The notes: generated from the letters alone by a model not told the origin. Counted from the stretch's first letter, positions 47,075 through 56,451 are shown. The stretch is 64,000 nt of DNA from Bacillus stratosphericus (GCF_020524495.1 NZ_JAIVLB010000002.1:62001-126000); one strand, 5' to 3'. Program-made: numbers and translations.

Positions 47075-48089
47075 GTTTGATTCCTCCAGTTTGTATGGTT
47101 AAATCTCCGAATTGTATATAGCCTTTCTTTCTCATCCATTCTGATACTACCAAACTAATCACTGCCGGGCCAACGATATGCAAGAGAGCGATCGCGAGTA
47201 AAACGGATGGATGAAACCCCATGACTGTCAATGTCATGAGCTGTCCGACAAAACCGCTCGTTCCCATACCCGCTCCTGCCGCATTATTGACCATCCCAAA
47301 GCCAATAATACCAATTGGCGCAAGTATGAGCCCTGCAATTGTCGGCGGAATGAGTATGAGGGGATTTTTCACAATGTTCGGCAGCTGTAGTTTTGACGTC
47401 CCAATGCCAACAGCAGCAAGACCGCCAAAGCGATTTTCTCTAAATCCTGCGGCGGCAAAGCCGATCATTTGGGCGCAGCAGCCGATCGTTGCAGCACCTG
47501 CGGCTGTCCCGCTTAAATCAAGCATCAAGGCAAGCGCAGCACTTGAGATCGGTGAGCTAAGGGCAAGTCCCACAATGGTCGCCACTAGCATGCCCATGAT
47601 CAGCGGGCTTTGATCTGTTCCCCACATAATGAGCCTGCCTAATCCTGTCATCATCGCCTCAATCCCTGGTCCAATCAAAGCGGCGGTGAAAAAGCCAGTG
47701 ATAATGGTCACAAGAGGCGTTAAGATAATGTCAATTCTTGTCTCATCACTGACGAGTTTGCCTAATTCTACACCAATTAAAGCAGCCACAAAGCTTCCAG
47801 CAGGTCCTCCGAGTTCCGCTCCTGCAGCACCTGAAACAACACTCGCAAAAATGATCAGAGGAGACGCATTCAAGCGATAAGCAACTGCTACACCGATCGC
47901 TGGTCCCATAAGCCCCATGGCGAGCGTCCCCATTTTGATCATGAGCGGAAGTGATAACAGGCCTCCTGCTGTTTTTAAAATAAGCCCTACCACTAATGTA
48001 GCAAATAGACCTAAAGCCATATAAGAGAGTGCATCAATGAAATAAACCTTTGGCGAAAGGGAAATACCCTTTCTTTTCAAATAAGTCAT
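47061..48089 (-). CDS. PfoR-like PTS_EIIC-type membrane protein
   Basis: About ten hydrophobic helices over 342 residues, Gly/Ala-rich, with repeated [20 protein letters not shown] and [18 protein letters not shown] segments typical of the family once named perfringolysin regulator PfoR and now annotated as a PTS sugar IIC-like domain. There are no accompanying IIA or IIB genes and no phosphorylation site, so sugar phosphotransfer is unlikely. ATG 48089 follows AGGAAG by nine bases; TTG 48092 is possible. First gene of a probable four-gene unit with ytpP, ytpQ and ytpR. Function unknown. Confidence 0.8.
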   Translation of the reverse strand: MTYLKRKGISLSPKVYFIDALSYMALGLFATLVVGLILKTAGGLLSLPLMIKMGTLAMGLMGPAIGVAVAYRLNASPLIIFASVVSGAAGAELGGPAGSFVAALIGVELGKLVSDETRIDIILTPLVTIITGFFTAALIGPGIEAMMTGLGRLIMWGTDQSPLIMGMLVATIVGLALSSPISSAALALMLDLSGTAAGAATIGCCAQMIGFAAAGFRENRFGGLAAVGIGTSKLQLPNIVKNPLILIPPTIAGLILAPIGIIGFGMVNNAAGAGMGTSGFVGQLMTLTVMGFHPSVLLAIALLHIVGPAVISLVVSEWMRKKGYIQFGDLTIQTGGIKHEKN

Positions 48090-48188
48090 CAACGTCGTCT
48101 TCCTGCTTTCTCATAGGAAAGACGAAGAGACCTGTCCTTCCCATTATATGTAGTATTCTTTCGATGAAAAATAGTCTCTACCATGAAT

Positions 48189-48218
48189 ATCATAATCATA
48201 TTTTTTTTGCTTTATCAA
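48189..48218 (-). promoter_or_regulatory. Probable promoter of the PfoR-like/ytpPQR unit
   Basis: Minus-strand TTGATA (48213-48218), 18-base spacer, TATGAT (48189-48194). Confidence 0.5.
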
Positions 48219-48289
48219 GCACTTCTTGTGTAACATGAAAAGAAACAGGGCAAACCTTTACTTAGTTTGTGCAAAAGGAGGAGATCGTT

Positions 48290-48736
48290 ATGCAATTAAC
48301 CGTCTATTTAGCTGGAGAAATTCATAGCCAGTGGCGTGATGAAATCAAGGAGAAAAGCCATTCTTTGAAATTACCTGTGACATTCGTTGGTCCAATGGAG
48401 AATCATCACTGCTCAGACAACATCGGTGAAGACATTTTAGGTGAGCAGCCGAATGCCATTTTGAAAGACGATGCCGCTTCTGATTTGAACAATTTCCGTA
48501 CCGAAATTTTATTAAATAAAGCAGATGTCGTCATTGCCCGGTTTGGTGAGAAATATAAACAGTGGAACACTGCTATGGATGCCGCTTCTGCCATCGCCAA
48601 AGGGAAACCTCTTATTTTAATTCGTCCAAAGGAATTACATCATCCATTAAAGGAGCTATCGAACAAAGCGAATATCACTGTGGAAACAGTGAATCAAGCG
48701 ATCAAGGCGTTATCTTACGTGTTTGCACAGGAATAA
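48290..48736 (+). CDS. ytoQ: YtoQ family protein
   Basis: 148-residue protein of the YtoQ family, with a nucleoside 2-deoxyribosyltransferase-like fold: N-terminal strand LTVYLAGEIHSQWR, then VTFVGPMENH, a central LLNKADVVIARFGEKYKQWNTAMDAASAIAKGKPLILIRP segment that resembles the substrate-binding loop of that superfamily, and a helical end. Substrate unknown. ATG 48290 behind AAAAGGAGGAG; the longer frame from 48269 starts before the ribosome-binding site. It is followed at once by repeat copy B, whose hairpin would end this transcript too. Confidence 0.9.
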   Translation: MQLTVYLAGEIHSQWRDEIKEKSHSLKLPVTFVGPMENHHCSDNIGEDILGEQPNAILKDDAASDLNNFRTEILLNKADVVIARFGEKYKQWNTAMDAASAIAKGKPLILIRPKELHHPLKELSNKANITVETVNQAIKALSYVFAQE

Positions 48737-48897
48737 GAAAAAAGGCTAAATGGTTTTTATTTTAGCCTTTTTTCTAGAAAGGACGAGCATCGGAGCAGAG
48801 CGAATTTGACATTCATGAGCACCGAAGCGCAGGACTGCGGACGAAATCGAGGGTTTGTCTACACGCTGAAGGCTGCCCGCATTGAGGGGGCACCCTT
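48733..48897 (-). repeat. Repeated structured element, copy B (3' of ytoP)
   Basis: Second copy of the element at 40565-40750. In minus-strand order: hairpin TGCCCC/GGGCA around an ATTGA loop (plus-strand 48872-48892), the conserved core (identical 20-base block at 48795-48814, CAGAGCGAATTTGACATTC included, and the GGGTTTGTCTACACGCTGAA block at 48851-48870), then an intrinsic terminator with stem GGCTAAA/TTTAGCC (48740-48772) and T run. It follows the ytoP stop as copy A follows murC; the terminator stem is bidirectional and should also end ytoQ. Confidence 0.75.
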
Positions 48898-48908
48898 TTC
48901 TATTACGT

Positions 48909-49982
48909 TTACACCTGTTGAAAAATGGACTCCACAGTGCTTTGATCACAGCTTTTGACAACGCGGACAATCAATTCTTTTGCAGCTGCATAATCATCCA
49001 CATGCAAGATAGAATGACTTGTATGAATATAGCGAGCGCAAACACCAATGACAGCAGACGGTACACCTTGGTTAGAAATATGAACACTCCCAGCATCAGT
49101 ACCACCTGGCGATACAAAGTATTGGTATGGAATGTTGTTTGTTTCAGCAGTATCGAGCACAAAGTCTCTCATGCCCCGGTGCGTAATCATCGTTCGATCA
49201 AAAATACGAAGAAGTGCACCTTTCCCAAGCTGGCCGAATTGTGTTTTATCACCTGTCACATCATTTGCAGGACTCGCATCTAAAGCAAAGAATAGATCCG
49301 GCTGAATCATATTTGCTGCTACTTCTGCACCTCTTAGCCCTACTTCCTCCTGAACCGTTGCGCCTGAATATAGCTGACAGGAGAGTGTTTCGTCTTTCAA
49401 CTCTTTTAATAATTCAATCGCAAGTCCGCAGCCATAGCGGTTATCCCAAGCCTTCGCTAAAATCTTTTTCGGATTGGCCATTGGAGTGAAGACTGTTGCA
49501 GGGACAATTTGCTGTCCTGGGCGAATGCCAAGCTCCTTTGCCTCTTCTTCGCTATCAGCACCAATGTCAATGAGCATATCTGACGGCTTTACAGGTCTGT
49601 TTTTTTGTTCTGATGTCAGAAGGTGAGGAGGGGTACTGGACACGACACCAGGAATTGGCCCATGATCGGTATGAACATCAACACGCTGCGCCAGCATCAC
49701 TTGACTCCACCAGCCACCAAGTGTTTGAAAACGAATCATCCCGTTTTTGGTAATTGACGAGACCATGAAACCCACTTCATCCATATGACCAGCCACCATG
49801 ATTTTTGGCCCATTTTTTGGATCTTTCCGCACGCCAAACACACCGCCAAGACGATCCTGAATGAGTTCATCGGAATATTTCTCAAGTTCCTTTTTCATAA
49901 AAGCACGCACATGGTGCTCATTACCTGGTGTTCCCTGCAATTCTGTTAAATTTCGGAAAAGCGATAATGTTTCTTCGTTCAT
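48909..49982 (-). CDS. ytoP: M42-family glutamyl/deblocking aminopeptidase YtoP
   Basis: Co-catalytic metallopeptidase of the TET/M42 family that clips N-terminal residues from peptides as a dodecameric cage. Metal ligands and catalytic residues: GHMDEVGF (His, Asp), AWDNRYG (Asp), [12 protein letters not shown] (Glu pair), [10 protein letters not shown] (Asp) and ARYIHTSHS (His). 357 residues, normal. The start is at ATG 49982, preceded by an ACGAGG-type Shine-Dalgarno. Monocistronic; its 3' end runs into repeat copy B. Confidence 0.94.
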   Translation of the reverse strand: MNEETLSLFRNLTELQGTPGNEHHVRAFMKKELEKYSDELIQDRLGGVFGVRKDPKNGPKIMVAGHMDEVGFMVSSITKNGMIRFQTLGGWWSQVMLAQRVDVHTDHGPIPGVVSSTPPHLLTSEQKNRPVKPSDMLIDIGADSEEEAKELGIRPGQQIVPATVFTPMANPKKILAKAWDNRYGCGLAIELLKELKDETLSCQLYSGATVQEEVGLRGAEVAANMIQPDLFFALDASPANDVTGDKTQFGQLGKGALLRIFDRTMITHRGMRDFVLDTAETNNIPYQYFVSPGGTDAGSVHISNQGVPSAVIGVCARYIHTSHSILHVDDYAAAKELIVRVVKSCDQSTVESIFQQV

Positions 49983-50181
49983 TCTACAGTTTACCTCGTT
50001 TCTATGTAATGACCATATATATTCCTATAAACATAACACTCACTTTATACTATAAGAATTCTTTCGGTTTTCCAAGTTTCTCTCCGGAAATTTTGAATAT
50101 GCTTTCAAGTATTCGGATTTCTTAACATCATTGGACAAGTTTTGTATAATGGAAAAAACAACAATACGGAGGTGCAGCACG

Positions 50182-50496
50182 TTGAAGTTAAAACATGTTC
50201 TGATTGGTGCGAGTATTGGCGTAGCCGCTGCAATTGTTGCAAAGAAAGTATTTTTCCCTACGTATATCTCGTCTGAAAAAGCGTTAAAAATTGTGAAATC
50301 TGCTTTTAAACAGCGCGGCCCAATTGATGGCTCTTGGATTTATACTGTACCAGAACCGTATACCGTAAATGGTGAAACGATTGATGTGTACAAATCTGGC
50401 ATTACCCGCTCTGCCTTTGGCGAGCTTGAACAGTACGAAGTCATGATTGATGCAAAAACAGGCATGATCGTTGATGTCATTGATTCTGTTGCTTGA
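50182..50496 (+). CDS. ytzB: Small PepSY-like secreted or membrane-anchored protein YtzB
   Basis: 104 residues with one N-terminal membrane helix or uncleaved signal (LKHVLIGASIGVAAAIVAKK) and a PepSY-like domain (EKALKIVKSAFKQRGPIDGSWIYTVPEPY, then YEVMIDAKTGMIVDVIDS). PepSY domains often bind or inhibit peptidases; the neighbouring aminopeptidase YtoP is a possible but unproven partner. The start is TTG 50182 behind ACGGAGGTG; the longer frame from 50131 starts before this ribosome-binding site. Confidence 0.88.
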   Translation: MKLKHVLIGASIGVAAAIVAKKVFFPTYISSEKALKIVKSAFKQRGPIDGSWIYTVPEPYTVNGETIDVYKSGITRSAFGELEQYEVMIDAKTGMIVDVIDSVA

Positions 50497-50499
50497 TCA

Positions 50500-50543
50500 A
50501 GAAAGCTTCGCAAGGACATGTTCCTCTGCGAAGCTTCTTTTTT
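50500..50543. terminator. Terminator between ytzB and malS
   Basis: GAAAGCTTCGCA pairs with TGCGAAGCTTC, followed by TTTTTTTT for ytzB; the minus-strand side also carries a short T tract, so it may serve malS. Confidence 0.88.
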
Positions 50544-52241
50544 TTATATGGCTTTAATTTTTTTGTACACAGGGTGCCACATAGCGTCTTGCACAGCCTG
50601 TATGAGATCATCAGGCGTTTCTTCGGCAACCCCTTCGGCAATCGCGGCTTGCGCCACACGGACAGCCACTGTCGCTGAAACCGTTCGAAGCTGATCGACA
50701 CTCGGCAGCATCGCCGCACCCGGTTTTCCGACATTGACCATGCTGGCAATGGCTTCAGCACTCGCAACAAACATGCTATCCGTCATCAGGCGGGCTTTAG
50801 ACACAATGGTTCCAAGACCAAGCCCCGGAAAAACAAGAGCATTATTAGCCTGCCCAATTTCATATGTAACTCCTTTATATTCCACAGGATTAAACGGGCT
50901 TCCCGTTGTCACAAGGGCACGTCCTTCTGTCCACTCGATGAGATCATTCGGCTTTGCTTCTGAAAGAGGCGTCGGATTAGACATCGGTAATATCGCTGGG
51001 CGCTCGACGTGTGACGCCATTTCTTTCACAATGTCCTCTGTAAATGCCCCTCCTACCGTCGAGGTGCCAATTAAGATGGTTGGTTTCGCTTGTTTGACAA
51101 CCTCTAATAGATCAATGGAGTGTTTTGGACCATTACGGGCATACTCCTTTACTTCCTCAGAATGTCTCGCATACGGCTTTTGGAATGGTTGAATTTCAGG
51201 CGAATCATCTGTAAGCAATCCAGTTTTATCAATACACCAGAAGTGGCCATATGATTCCTCTTCTTTAACCCCATCTCTTACAATGGCATCACGAATTTGC
51301 TCAGCAATCCCAATACCTGCCGTACCCGCTCCAAAGATGACGATTCGGTGGTCCTTAAGCGGAACCTTCGATGCTTTTGCACATGATAGAACCGCAGCAA
51401 GTGAAACCGCTCCAGTTCCTTGAATATCGTCATTAAATGTACAAATGTGGTCCTTATATTTTTCTAAGATCGCACGGGCATTCTTTGTGCCAAAGTCTTC
51501 CCAGTGAAGAAGCGCATTTGGAAAGGTGGCACGGGCAAGCTCTACATATTGATCAATGAACTGATCATAACGTTCTCCTCGAACGCGAGAATGCTGATTT
51601 CCCACATAAAGCGGATCATTTAGAAGGCTTTCTTGATTTGTCCCAGCATCAAGTACAACTGCCAGCACGCGGCTAGGATCAATGCCTGCTGCCGCCGTAT
51701 AAACAACCAATTTCCCGACTGAAATGGCTATTCCACCAACGCCCCAGTCTCCGATGCCTAAAATACCTTCTGCATCCGTCGCAACGATTAAATCAATGGA
51801 TTCATCAACACCGTAGGATGCGAAAATCTCTTCCATGCCTTCTAGGTCATCAATAGATAAATAAAGTCCTCTCGGTTTTCTATACTCATGGCTATAACGC
51901 TGAATCGCCGTTCCTACGGTTGGGGTATATACGATCGGAAGCATTTCAGCCAAATGCTCATTCAATAATTTGTAAAAGAGTACTTCGTTTCTGTCATGAA
52001 GCGCTGTTAAATAGACATTTTTCCCAAGTGCATCTGGCTGTGCTTTAAACTGCTCGTATGCACGCTTTGCCTGGTCTTCTAAAGTTAAGACCTTAGGGGG
52101 GAGAAATCCTTTTAAACCAAGCTCTTCCCGCTCCTCCTTTGTAAATGCAACTCCTTTATTTAAATAAGGGACAGACATGATTTCCATCCCTCTTAATGGT
52201 GTTTCAATGACATCATCATGTACACGATAAAATTGGTTCAC
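50544..52241 (-). CDS. malS: NAD-dependent malic enzyme, long form (MalS)
   Basis: Oxidative decarboxylation of malate to pyruvate. The long (about 565-residue) SfcA/MaeA-type enzyme: N-terminal [16 protein letters not shown] and [26 protein letters not shown], catalytic and metal segment [14 protein letters not shown], malic-enzyme signature [15 protein letters not shown], Rossmann [12 protein letters not shown], and the [10 protein letters not shown] loop. I place the start at GTG 52241 (AAAGGAAG seven bases upstream) rather than GTG 52259, which itself forms part of the ribosome-binding site. B. subtilis has several malic enzymes; position identifies this as malS. Confidence 0.9.
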   Translation of the reverse strand: MNQFYRVHDDVIETPLRGMEIMSVPYLNKGVAFTKEEREELGLKGFLPPKVLTLEDQAKRAYEQFKAQPDALGKNVYLTALHDRNEVLFYKLLNEHLAEMLPIVYTPTVGTAIQRYSHEYRKPRGLYLSIDDLEGMEEIFASYGVDESIDLIVATDAEGILGIGDWGVGGIAISVGKLVVYTAAAGIDPSRVLAVVLDAGTNQESLLNDPLYVGNQHSRVRGERYDQFIDQYVELARATFPNALLHWEDFGTKNARAILEKYKDHICTFNDDIQGTGAVSLAAVLSCAKASKVPLKDHRIVIFGAGTAGIGIAEQIRDAIVRDGVKEEESYGHFWCIDKTGLLTDDSPEIQPFQKPYARHSEEVKEYARNGPKHSIDLLEVVKQAKPTILIGTSTVGGAFTEDIVKEMASHVERPAILPMSNPTPLSEAKPNDLIEWTEGRALVTTGSPFNPVEYKGVTYEIGQANNALVFPGLGLGTIVSKARLMTDSMFVASAEAIASMVNVGKPGAAMLPSVDQLRTVSATVAVRVAQAAIAEGVAEETPDDLIQAVQDAMWHPVYKKIKAI

Positions 52242-52312
52242 CTGCACTCTTCCTTTCACAAGTTCATATTGTCTATTTTGTATGAAAGGTGAAAAAACAT
52301 ACAGATGATCTT

Positions 52313-53161
52313 TTATCTACCTGCTTCTCTTTTGACTTCATGTGTCATTTGCCCTTCTTGATCCCACTTCACAGCTCGGTAAATGGCGTCATGATAAAAC
52401 AAGTACCACGCATTTTTTTCTTCTGCGTATGCTTGCCACATTTGCTTGGCTGGTATTGAGGTCATTGGGTAATCATCATATGCCAGAACCCAAAGTGGAT
52501 TTTTATGAGCGTGTGTCGGCATGATATCTGCTAAATGAATCGCTGTTTCGCCCTGACTTGTAAGCGTTAAGATGCTATGCCCATTGCTATGACCGCCTGT
52601 ATGATACAGATGAATTCCTTTTGTCACTTCGATGCTTTCTTCAAATGTGACCACTTGATCTACTACAGGCTCCCAGTTTTCTTTCCAATATGTATTTCTT
52701 GAACGAATGTTCGGCTCTCTCATTTCATCCCATTCTGTTTTTGATGTGATGATTTTTGCTTGCTCAAAAACGGACACGAGCTGATCACCCTCACGTTTTG
52801 TTAACCCACTTGCATGATCGAAGTGTAGGTGTGTCATTAATACATAATCAATATCTGATGGACGTAGACCGAGAGCTGAAAGCGATTCTTCAATGTTTGT
52901 CTCCTCTGTCACGCCATAATTGCGTTTTTGTTTATCTGTCAGCTTCCCTGATCCGATGCCCGAATCCACTAATAGATGAAGACCTTTCCGTCGAATGAGA
53001 ATCGGATCACACCGTAATTCAATTTGATTGCGTTCGTTCACAGGGTATTTTTTTGACCATAACGGCTTTGGCACCACACCGAACATCGCACCTCCATCCA
53101 TGTGAGTATCTCCCCCGTTTAACCAGAACAGTTCCATGTCGCCTATTTTCATTGTCTCCAT
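52313..53161 (-). CDS. ytnP: Metallo-beta-lactamase-fold lactonase YtnP
   Basis: AHL/gamma-butyrolactone hydrolase-like MBL protein, in B. subtilis reported to act against Streptomyces signalling. Zinc motif [10 protein letters not shown] (HxHxDH) at about 119, later His in HTGGHSNGH, Asp in [15 protein letters not shown], and a C-terminal His (FYHDA). The start is ATG 53161 with GGAGGG nine bases upstream, 282 residues; the longer frame is out of line with the ribosome-binding site. It lies 71 bases upstream of malS on the same strand. Confidence 0.9.
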   Translation of the reverse strand: METMKIGDMELFWLNGGDTHMDGGAMFGVVPKPLWSKKYPVNERNQIELRCDPILIRRKGLHLLVDSGIGSGKLTDKQKRNYGVTEETNIEESLSALGLRPSDIDYVLMTHLHFDHASGLTKREGDQLVSVFEQAKIITSKTEWDEMREPNIRSRNTYWKENWEPVVDQVVTFEESIEVTKGIHLYHTGGHSNGHSILTLTSQGETAIHLADIMPTHAHKNPLWVLAYDDYPMTSIPAKQMWQAYAEEKNAWYLFYHDAIYRAVKWDQEGQMTHEVKREAGR

Positions 53162-53238
53162 TGCTGTCATCCCTCCTTTTTCTATCGTAGCAAATACAGC
53201 CGAAAAGCGCATGCCCCAATCCACTGGAACTTTTCATC

Positions 53239-53282
53239 AAAAAAAGCTGACCGCAATCGTTCATTACAGCCAGCTTTTTTTC
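53239..53282 (-). terminator. Terminator after trmB
   Basis: Minus-strand AAAAAAGCTG and CAGCTTTTTT enclose a second GC-containing stem and end in a T run, nine bases after trmB. Confidence 0.85.
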
Positions 53283-53290
53283 ACTTGTTA

Positions 53291-53929
53291 TTATGGGAAT
53301 TTCACTTCTGATCGATAGATGGGTTGTCCCATAGAAGAGAATTTCTCTTCATATTCTGTCATTACATTCCCTTCTAAACCATCCTCATGTAAATCAAGGC
53401 TCACATACGTTAAAAGGAGTCCGTAAGAAGAAAAGCTCTTTAAGGAATATTCAAATAGCCCACGGTTATCTGTTTTGAAATGTAATTCTCCTCCTGATCG
53501 AAGAATCTGCTCATATCGCTCTAAAAAGGCTTTAAAGGTCAATCGGCGTTTTTCATGTCTTGATTTTGGCCACGGATCCGAGAAGTTCAAGTACACCCGG
53601 TCAATCTCATTTTCCGCAAACACATCTGTCAGTGTCTCTGCATTTATGTTCAAAAGCTTCACGTTTTGCACATCTGTTTCTTTGATTTTGTCTACTGCTG
53701 TCACAATGACACTTTTAAATAATTCAATGCCAATATAGTTGATGTCAGGATGAAGCTTTCCCATTCCAGTAAGAAAGCTTCCTTTTCCTGTCCCGACTTC
53801 GATATGGATTGGCTGATCATTTCCAAACAGCTCATGCCATTTCCCTTGATACTGCTCAGGATTTTCTAAAGCAATATGAGCATTTTCAGCTAAGTAATCA
53901 TCAGCCCATGGTTTATGTCGCATCCTCAA
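53291..53929 (-). CDS. trmB: tRNA (guanine-N7-)-methyltransferase TrmB
   Basis: SAM-dependent enzyme that methylates G46 in the variable loop of tRNA. SAM-binding [12 protein letters not shown] at about 40-51, the YIGIELFKS motif, [24 protein letters not shown] (catalytic and tRNA-binding block) and [13 protein letters not shown]. 212 residues. The start is TTG 53929 ([12 protein letters not shown]) with AGAGGTG seven bases upstream; ATG 53923 has no free ribosome-binding site. Preceded on its strand by the terminator at 54014-54050. Confidence 0.95.
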   Translation of the reverse strand: MRMRHKPWADDYLAENAHIALENPEQYQGKWHELFGNDQPIHIEVGTGKGSFLTGMGKLHPDINYIGIELFKSVIVTAVDKIKETDVQNVKLLNINAETLTDVFAENEIDRVYLNFSDPWPKSRHEKRRLTFKAFLERYEQILRSGGELHFKTDNRGLFEYSLKSFSSYGLLLTYVSLDLHEDGLEGNVMTEYEEKFSSMGQPIYRSEVKFP

Positions 53930-54013
53930 TTTGATACACCTCTATTTTTTTTACATTTTATCAAGATACCATGAAACATAAAGACCCGCAAGACAGCATC
54001 TGATATGCACATA

Positions 54014-54050
54014 TCAAAAAGACCAGTCTCTTCTTGAGCTGGTCTGCTGC
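54014..54050 (-). terminator. Minus-strand terminator, apparently ending ytmP transcripts beyond ytzH
   Basis: On the minus strand AGACCAGCTC pairs with GAG-A-CTGGTCT (one bulge) and is followed by TTTTTG. No minus-strand gene ends near it except ytmP, 340 bases upstream; the transcript would run antisense through all of ytzH. Confidence 0.7.
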
Positions 54051-54116
54051 ATGTATAAAATTTATGTTGAATGCACAGTTTAACCACATAAATGACATTC
54101 AAAAAGGAGCATACGT

Positions 54117-54392
54117 ATGGGATTAAACCGCCAACATCAGCTTCAATTAATCAAAGATATTTTAACCGATCACAAGCTTGATTGCTGTGGTACTGTTGCA
54201 GAATATGAACAGGTGGAACGCGTGATTCAATTAATGCTGGCAAAGGAAGATCTTGATACTGATATTCGTCAGCTCTTAACAGATATTTATGTTTATAGCC
54301 AAAAAGGCACCTCTGTCAGTTCGATTGATACGCATATCCAAGAACACCAATCTCATCTGTCTGAGTGGGTTGAGAACATTCCCCTGTCTTAA
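54117..54392 (+). CDS. ytzH: Small helical protein YtzH
   Basis: 91-residue YtzH-like protein, all-helical and acidic, with one CC pair (DCCGTVAEYEQVERVIQLM). Function unknown; conserved beside ytmP and trmB in Bacillus. ATG behind AAAGGAGC. It is convergent with ytmP and both stop codons share one TTAA (54389-54392), with no terminator between them. Confidence 0.88.
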   Translation: MGLNRQHQLQLIKDILTDHKLDCCGTVAEYEQVERVIQLMLAKEDLDTDIRQLLTDIYVYSQKGTSVSSIDTHIQEHQSHLSEWVENIPLS

Positions 54393-55201
54393 TGGATGTT
54401 TAACCGTTTTAAAAGTACGCTAAGCTCAGCTTGTACTTCTTTTTGCGCCTGTACATTCCCTTTTCTTTTATGCCAAACGACAAAGGATACCGTTTCTGCT
54501 AACACATACCACGCCATGCGCTTTCGCAAATTATCTGTCAGCGGGGCGCCATACATAGAGAGCCAGCTTCCCCAATTCTTTTCTTCAACATAATGATATA
54601 AAAGCGGTCCAAGGTCGATCGCTGGGTCCGCAATCATTGCCCCATCCCAATCTATTAAATAGAGCTGATTTTCATCTGTGAGCAGCCAGTTATTATGATT
54701 GAGATCACAATGGCACACGACCTTATCCTCAAAATGGACGGCCTCCACATGCTTCTCTAAATACGGGATGGCACGCGTGATGTCATATGAATCAATCTGC
54801 TCTTTTAAGATAGACTGCTTAAGATGCATCAGAATGGATTCTGGGTCAAGCGAGTGCTTTTCTAACCGTTTCAGCATATCGAGCAATTCTTTAGATGTAT
54901 GAATTTTTCTTAGCTGCTCCGCAACCGAACGATCATTCATGTCCTTTGGCTTCAGCTCTCTGCCGCTTAGCCAGTGCTGCGCAGTAATAACATCCCCATT
55001 TTCCATCCGTTTTGTCCAGACAAGCTTCGGCACAATGCCTTCAGCTGACAAAACCGCAAGAAACGGTGACGTATTGCGTTTTAGAAATAGCTTTTGGTCA
55101 TTGTGTGTAGCGAAGTAAGCATCTCCCGTAGCGCCTCCAGCAGGAGAGATGTGCCATTCGCTACCTAATATTTGTCCCATCCAGTTCATATCAATTTTCA
55201 A
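54389..55201 (-). CDS. ytmP: Aminoglycoside/choline kinase-like phosphotransferase YtmP
   Basis: APH-fold small-molecule kinase. Gly-rich nucleotide loop AGGATGDAYF (about 21-30), Lys in KLFLKRN, Brenner motif CHCDLNHNNWLL (catalytic Asp) at about 164, and metal-binding LIDWDGAMIADPAIDLG at about 181. 270 residues. Family members phosphorylate choline, thiamine, methylthioribose or homoserine-like alcohols; the substrate here is unknown. Start choice is uncertain: TTG 55201 follows GATGGG, while ATG 55189 has no clear ribosome-binding site. Convergent with ytzH. Confidence 0.85.
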   Translation of the reverse strand: MKIDMNWMGQILGSEWHISPAGGATGDAYFATHNDQKLFLKRNTSPFLAVLSAEGIVPKLVWTKRMENGDVITAQHWLSGRELKPKDMNDRSVAEQLRKIHTSKELLDMLKRLEKHSLDPESILMHLKQSILKEQIDSYDITRAIPYLEKHVEAVHFEDKVVCHCDLNHNNWLLTDENQLYLIDWDGAMIADPAIDLGPLLYHYVEEKNWGSWLSMYGAPLTDNLRKRMAWYVLAETVSFVVWHKRKGNVQAQKEVQAELSVLLKRLNIH

Positions 55202-55252
55202 CCCATCATTTCTTAAAATATTTTAAAACGTGCTTTTTTAGTCGACAAAATT

Positions 55253-55290
55253 CAGCCGATTGACGATCAATTGGCTGTTTCTTTTTTATT
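55253..55290 (+). terminator. Plus-strand terminator, apparently ending ytzH transcripts beyond ytmP
   Basis: CAGCCGATTG (55253-55262) pairs with CAATTGGCTG (55268-55277, one G-U), then TTTCTTTTTT. The only plus-strand gene upstream is ytzH, 860 bases away across ytmP. Confidence 0.6.
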
Positions 55291-55301
55291 TATATGATCA
55301 T

Positions 55302-55353
55302 AAAAACAAAAAGGACAGCTATTGAGAATGAGATGCTAAACAATAGCCGTCCT
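55302..55353 (-). terminator. ytlR terminator
   Basis: Minus-strand AGGACGGCTATTG pairs with CAATAGCTGTCCT (one mismatch) around a 16-base loop and is followed by TTTTTGTTTTT. It lies 120 bases after the ytlR stop; the stretch between (55354-55473) has no gene I can support. Confidence 0.8.
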
Positions 55354-55473
55354 ATAGATTTTATCGCTACCTTCTTATACTCGTCAAGCAAAACTAAAAA
55401 ATCAGGACAAGAACCTTATGAAAAGAAAGGCTTTTTTCATGGTTCATTTGCTGGCGCATACACCGGCAGTTGT

Positions 55474-56403
55474 TTAAGCACGTAATTTTAAGGATCGTTC
55501 ACTCGCCTTTACAAAGACAGGGGTTGCGCCTATCACTTCACCATCTGCGTGAAATAAGATTTTCTCATCTGCCTCTAAGTACGCTTCCTCATGCTGAAAA
55601 AGGGTGACTCCCTCCATTGGGAGGTGCTTTCCAAAAACCATCGCACTAAGAAACAAGATGACTTTGAATGGATTCAAATCCGTAACAACGATTGTTTGAA
55701 AGCCTGGCTGCCTTGCGCTCGCTTCTGGCGCTGCTTTTAGCCCTCCGCCATAATACGGGTGATTGCATACCATCACAAACCACACTTGGCGAAAGACTTT
55801 CCTCTCATCTTCAATAAAAAGAGCAAGGTCAAACGGCTTGAATGACCATAAAGAATGAAGAAATGACAGCGGGTAAATGATAAACCCCAGCTTGAGTCGT
55901 TTCAGCCACTTTTTCCCTCTGAAATGAACCGTTTTCCTCAGAACATGTGCGTCAAACCCAACACCAATATGATTGAGAAAAAGAACAGATAGCGGGCTTT
56001 CCGCATGATCTTGAAATGAACCGAGAGAAAATGTTTTGGTGAGCATTCTCTTTTGCTTTCTGACTTCTTTTATCACATCATGACGCTGGATACCAAGCCC
56101 CTTCGCTGCGTCATTCCAATGACCAGCTGGAACAAAGCTTAGCTGCACATGATCGATTTCTTTTAAGCCATTCAGTACTTCATGAATGGTGCCGTCACCT
56201 CCAATGACGATCAGACGCTTCAGCCTATCATCTTGCATGGCGCTAATCTGTCTCGCCAAGACCTCTGCATGACCTTCGTGCAGGGTAAGAAACGATCGGT
56301 ATGAAATCTCCACCCTTTGTAATTCTTTCTCTATGCTCCTCCAAGTACTGAGTCCTTTTCCATGTCCTGCTGCTGGGTTGACGATAAAGTACCATTCATT
56401 CAT
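55474..56403 (-). CDS. ytlR: Diacylglycerol/sphingosine kinase-family lipid kinase YtlR
   Basis: DagK-type catalytic domain with VNPAAGHGKG near the N terminus, nucleotide-binding IGGDGTIHEVLNGL (about 71-84), the VPAGHWNDAAKGL segment (the usual P-x-G-T-x-N-D-x-A, here with His and Trp instead of Thr), and the C-terminal HADGEVIGATPVFV. 309 residues, full length. Lipid substrate unknown; DgkB is normally the major diacylglycerol kinase, so this may be a specialised paralogue. The GHWND variant of the GTxND motif is worth checking for activity. ATG behind GTGGAGC. Confidence 0.88.
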   Translation of the reverse strand: MNEWYFIVNPAAGHGKGLSTWRSIEKELQRVEISYRSFLTLHEGHAEVLARQISAMQDDRLKRLIVIGGDGTIHEVLNGLKEIDHVQLSFVPAGHWNDAAKGLGIQRHDVIKEVRKQKRMLTKTFSLGSFQDHAESPLSVLFLNHIGVGFDAHVLRKTVHFRGKKWLKRLKLGFIIYPLSFLHSLWSFKPFDLALFIEDERKVFRQVWFVMVCNHPYYGGGLKAAPEASARQPGFQTIVVTDLNPFKVILFLSAMVFGKHLPMEGVTLFQHEEAYLEADEKILFHADGEVIGATPVFVKASERSLKLRA

Positions 56404-56451
56404 AAGTTAGCTCCACTCAAGTCTCATTTACGGTGACCTTCCATTATGCCT

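Noticed and set aside
48260-48289. Longer YtoQ starting at 48269
   Set aside because: That start precedes the AAAAGGAGGAG ribosome-binding site that serves ATG 48290.
55294-55485. Possible 63-residue plus-strand gene between ytmP and ytlR
   Set aside because: It runs antisense through the ytlR terminator hairpin, has no ribosome-binding site and no recognisable motif.
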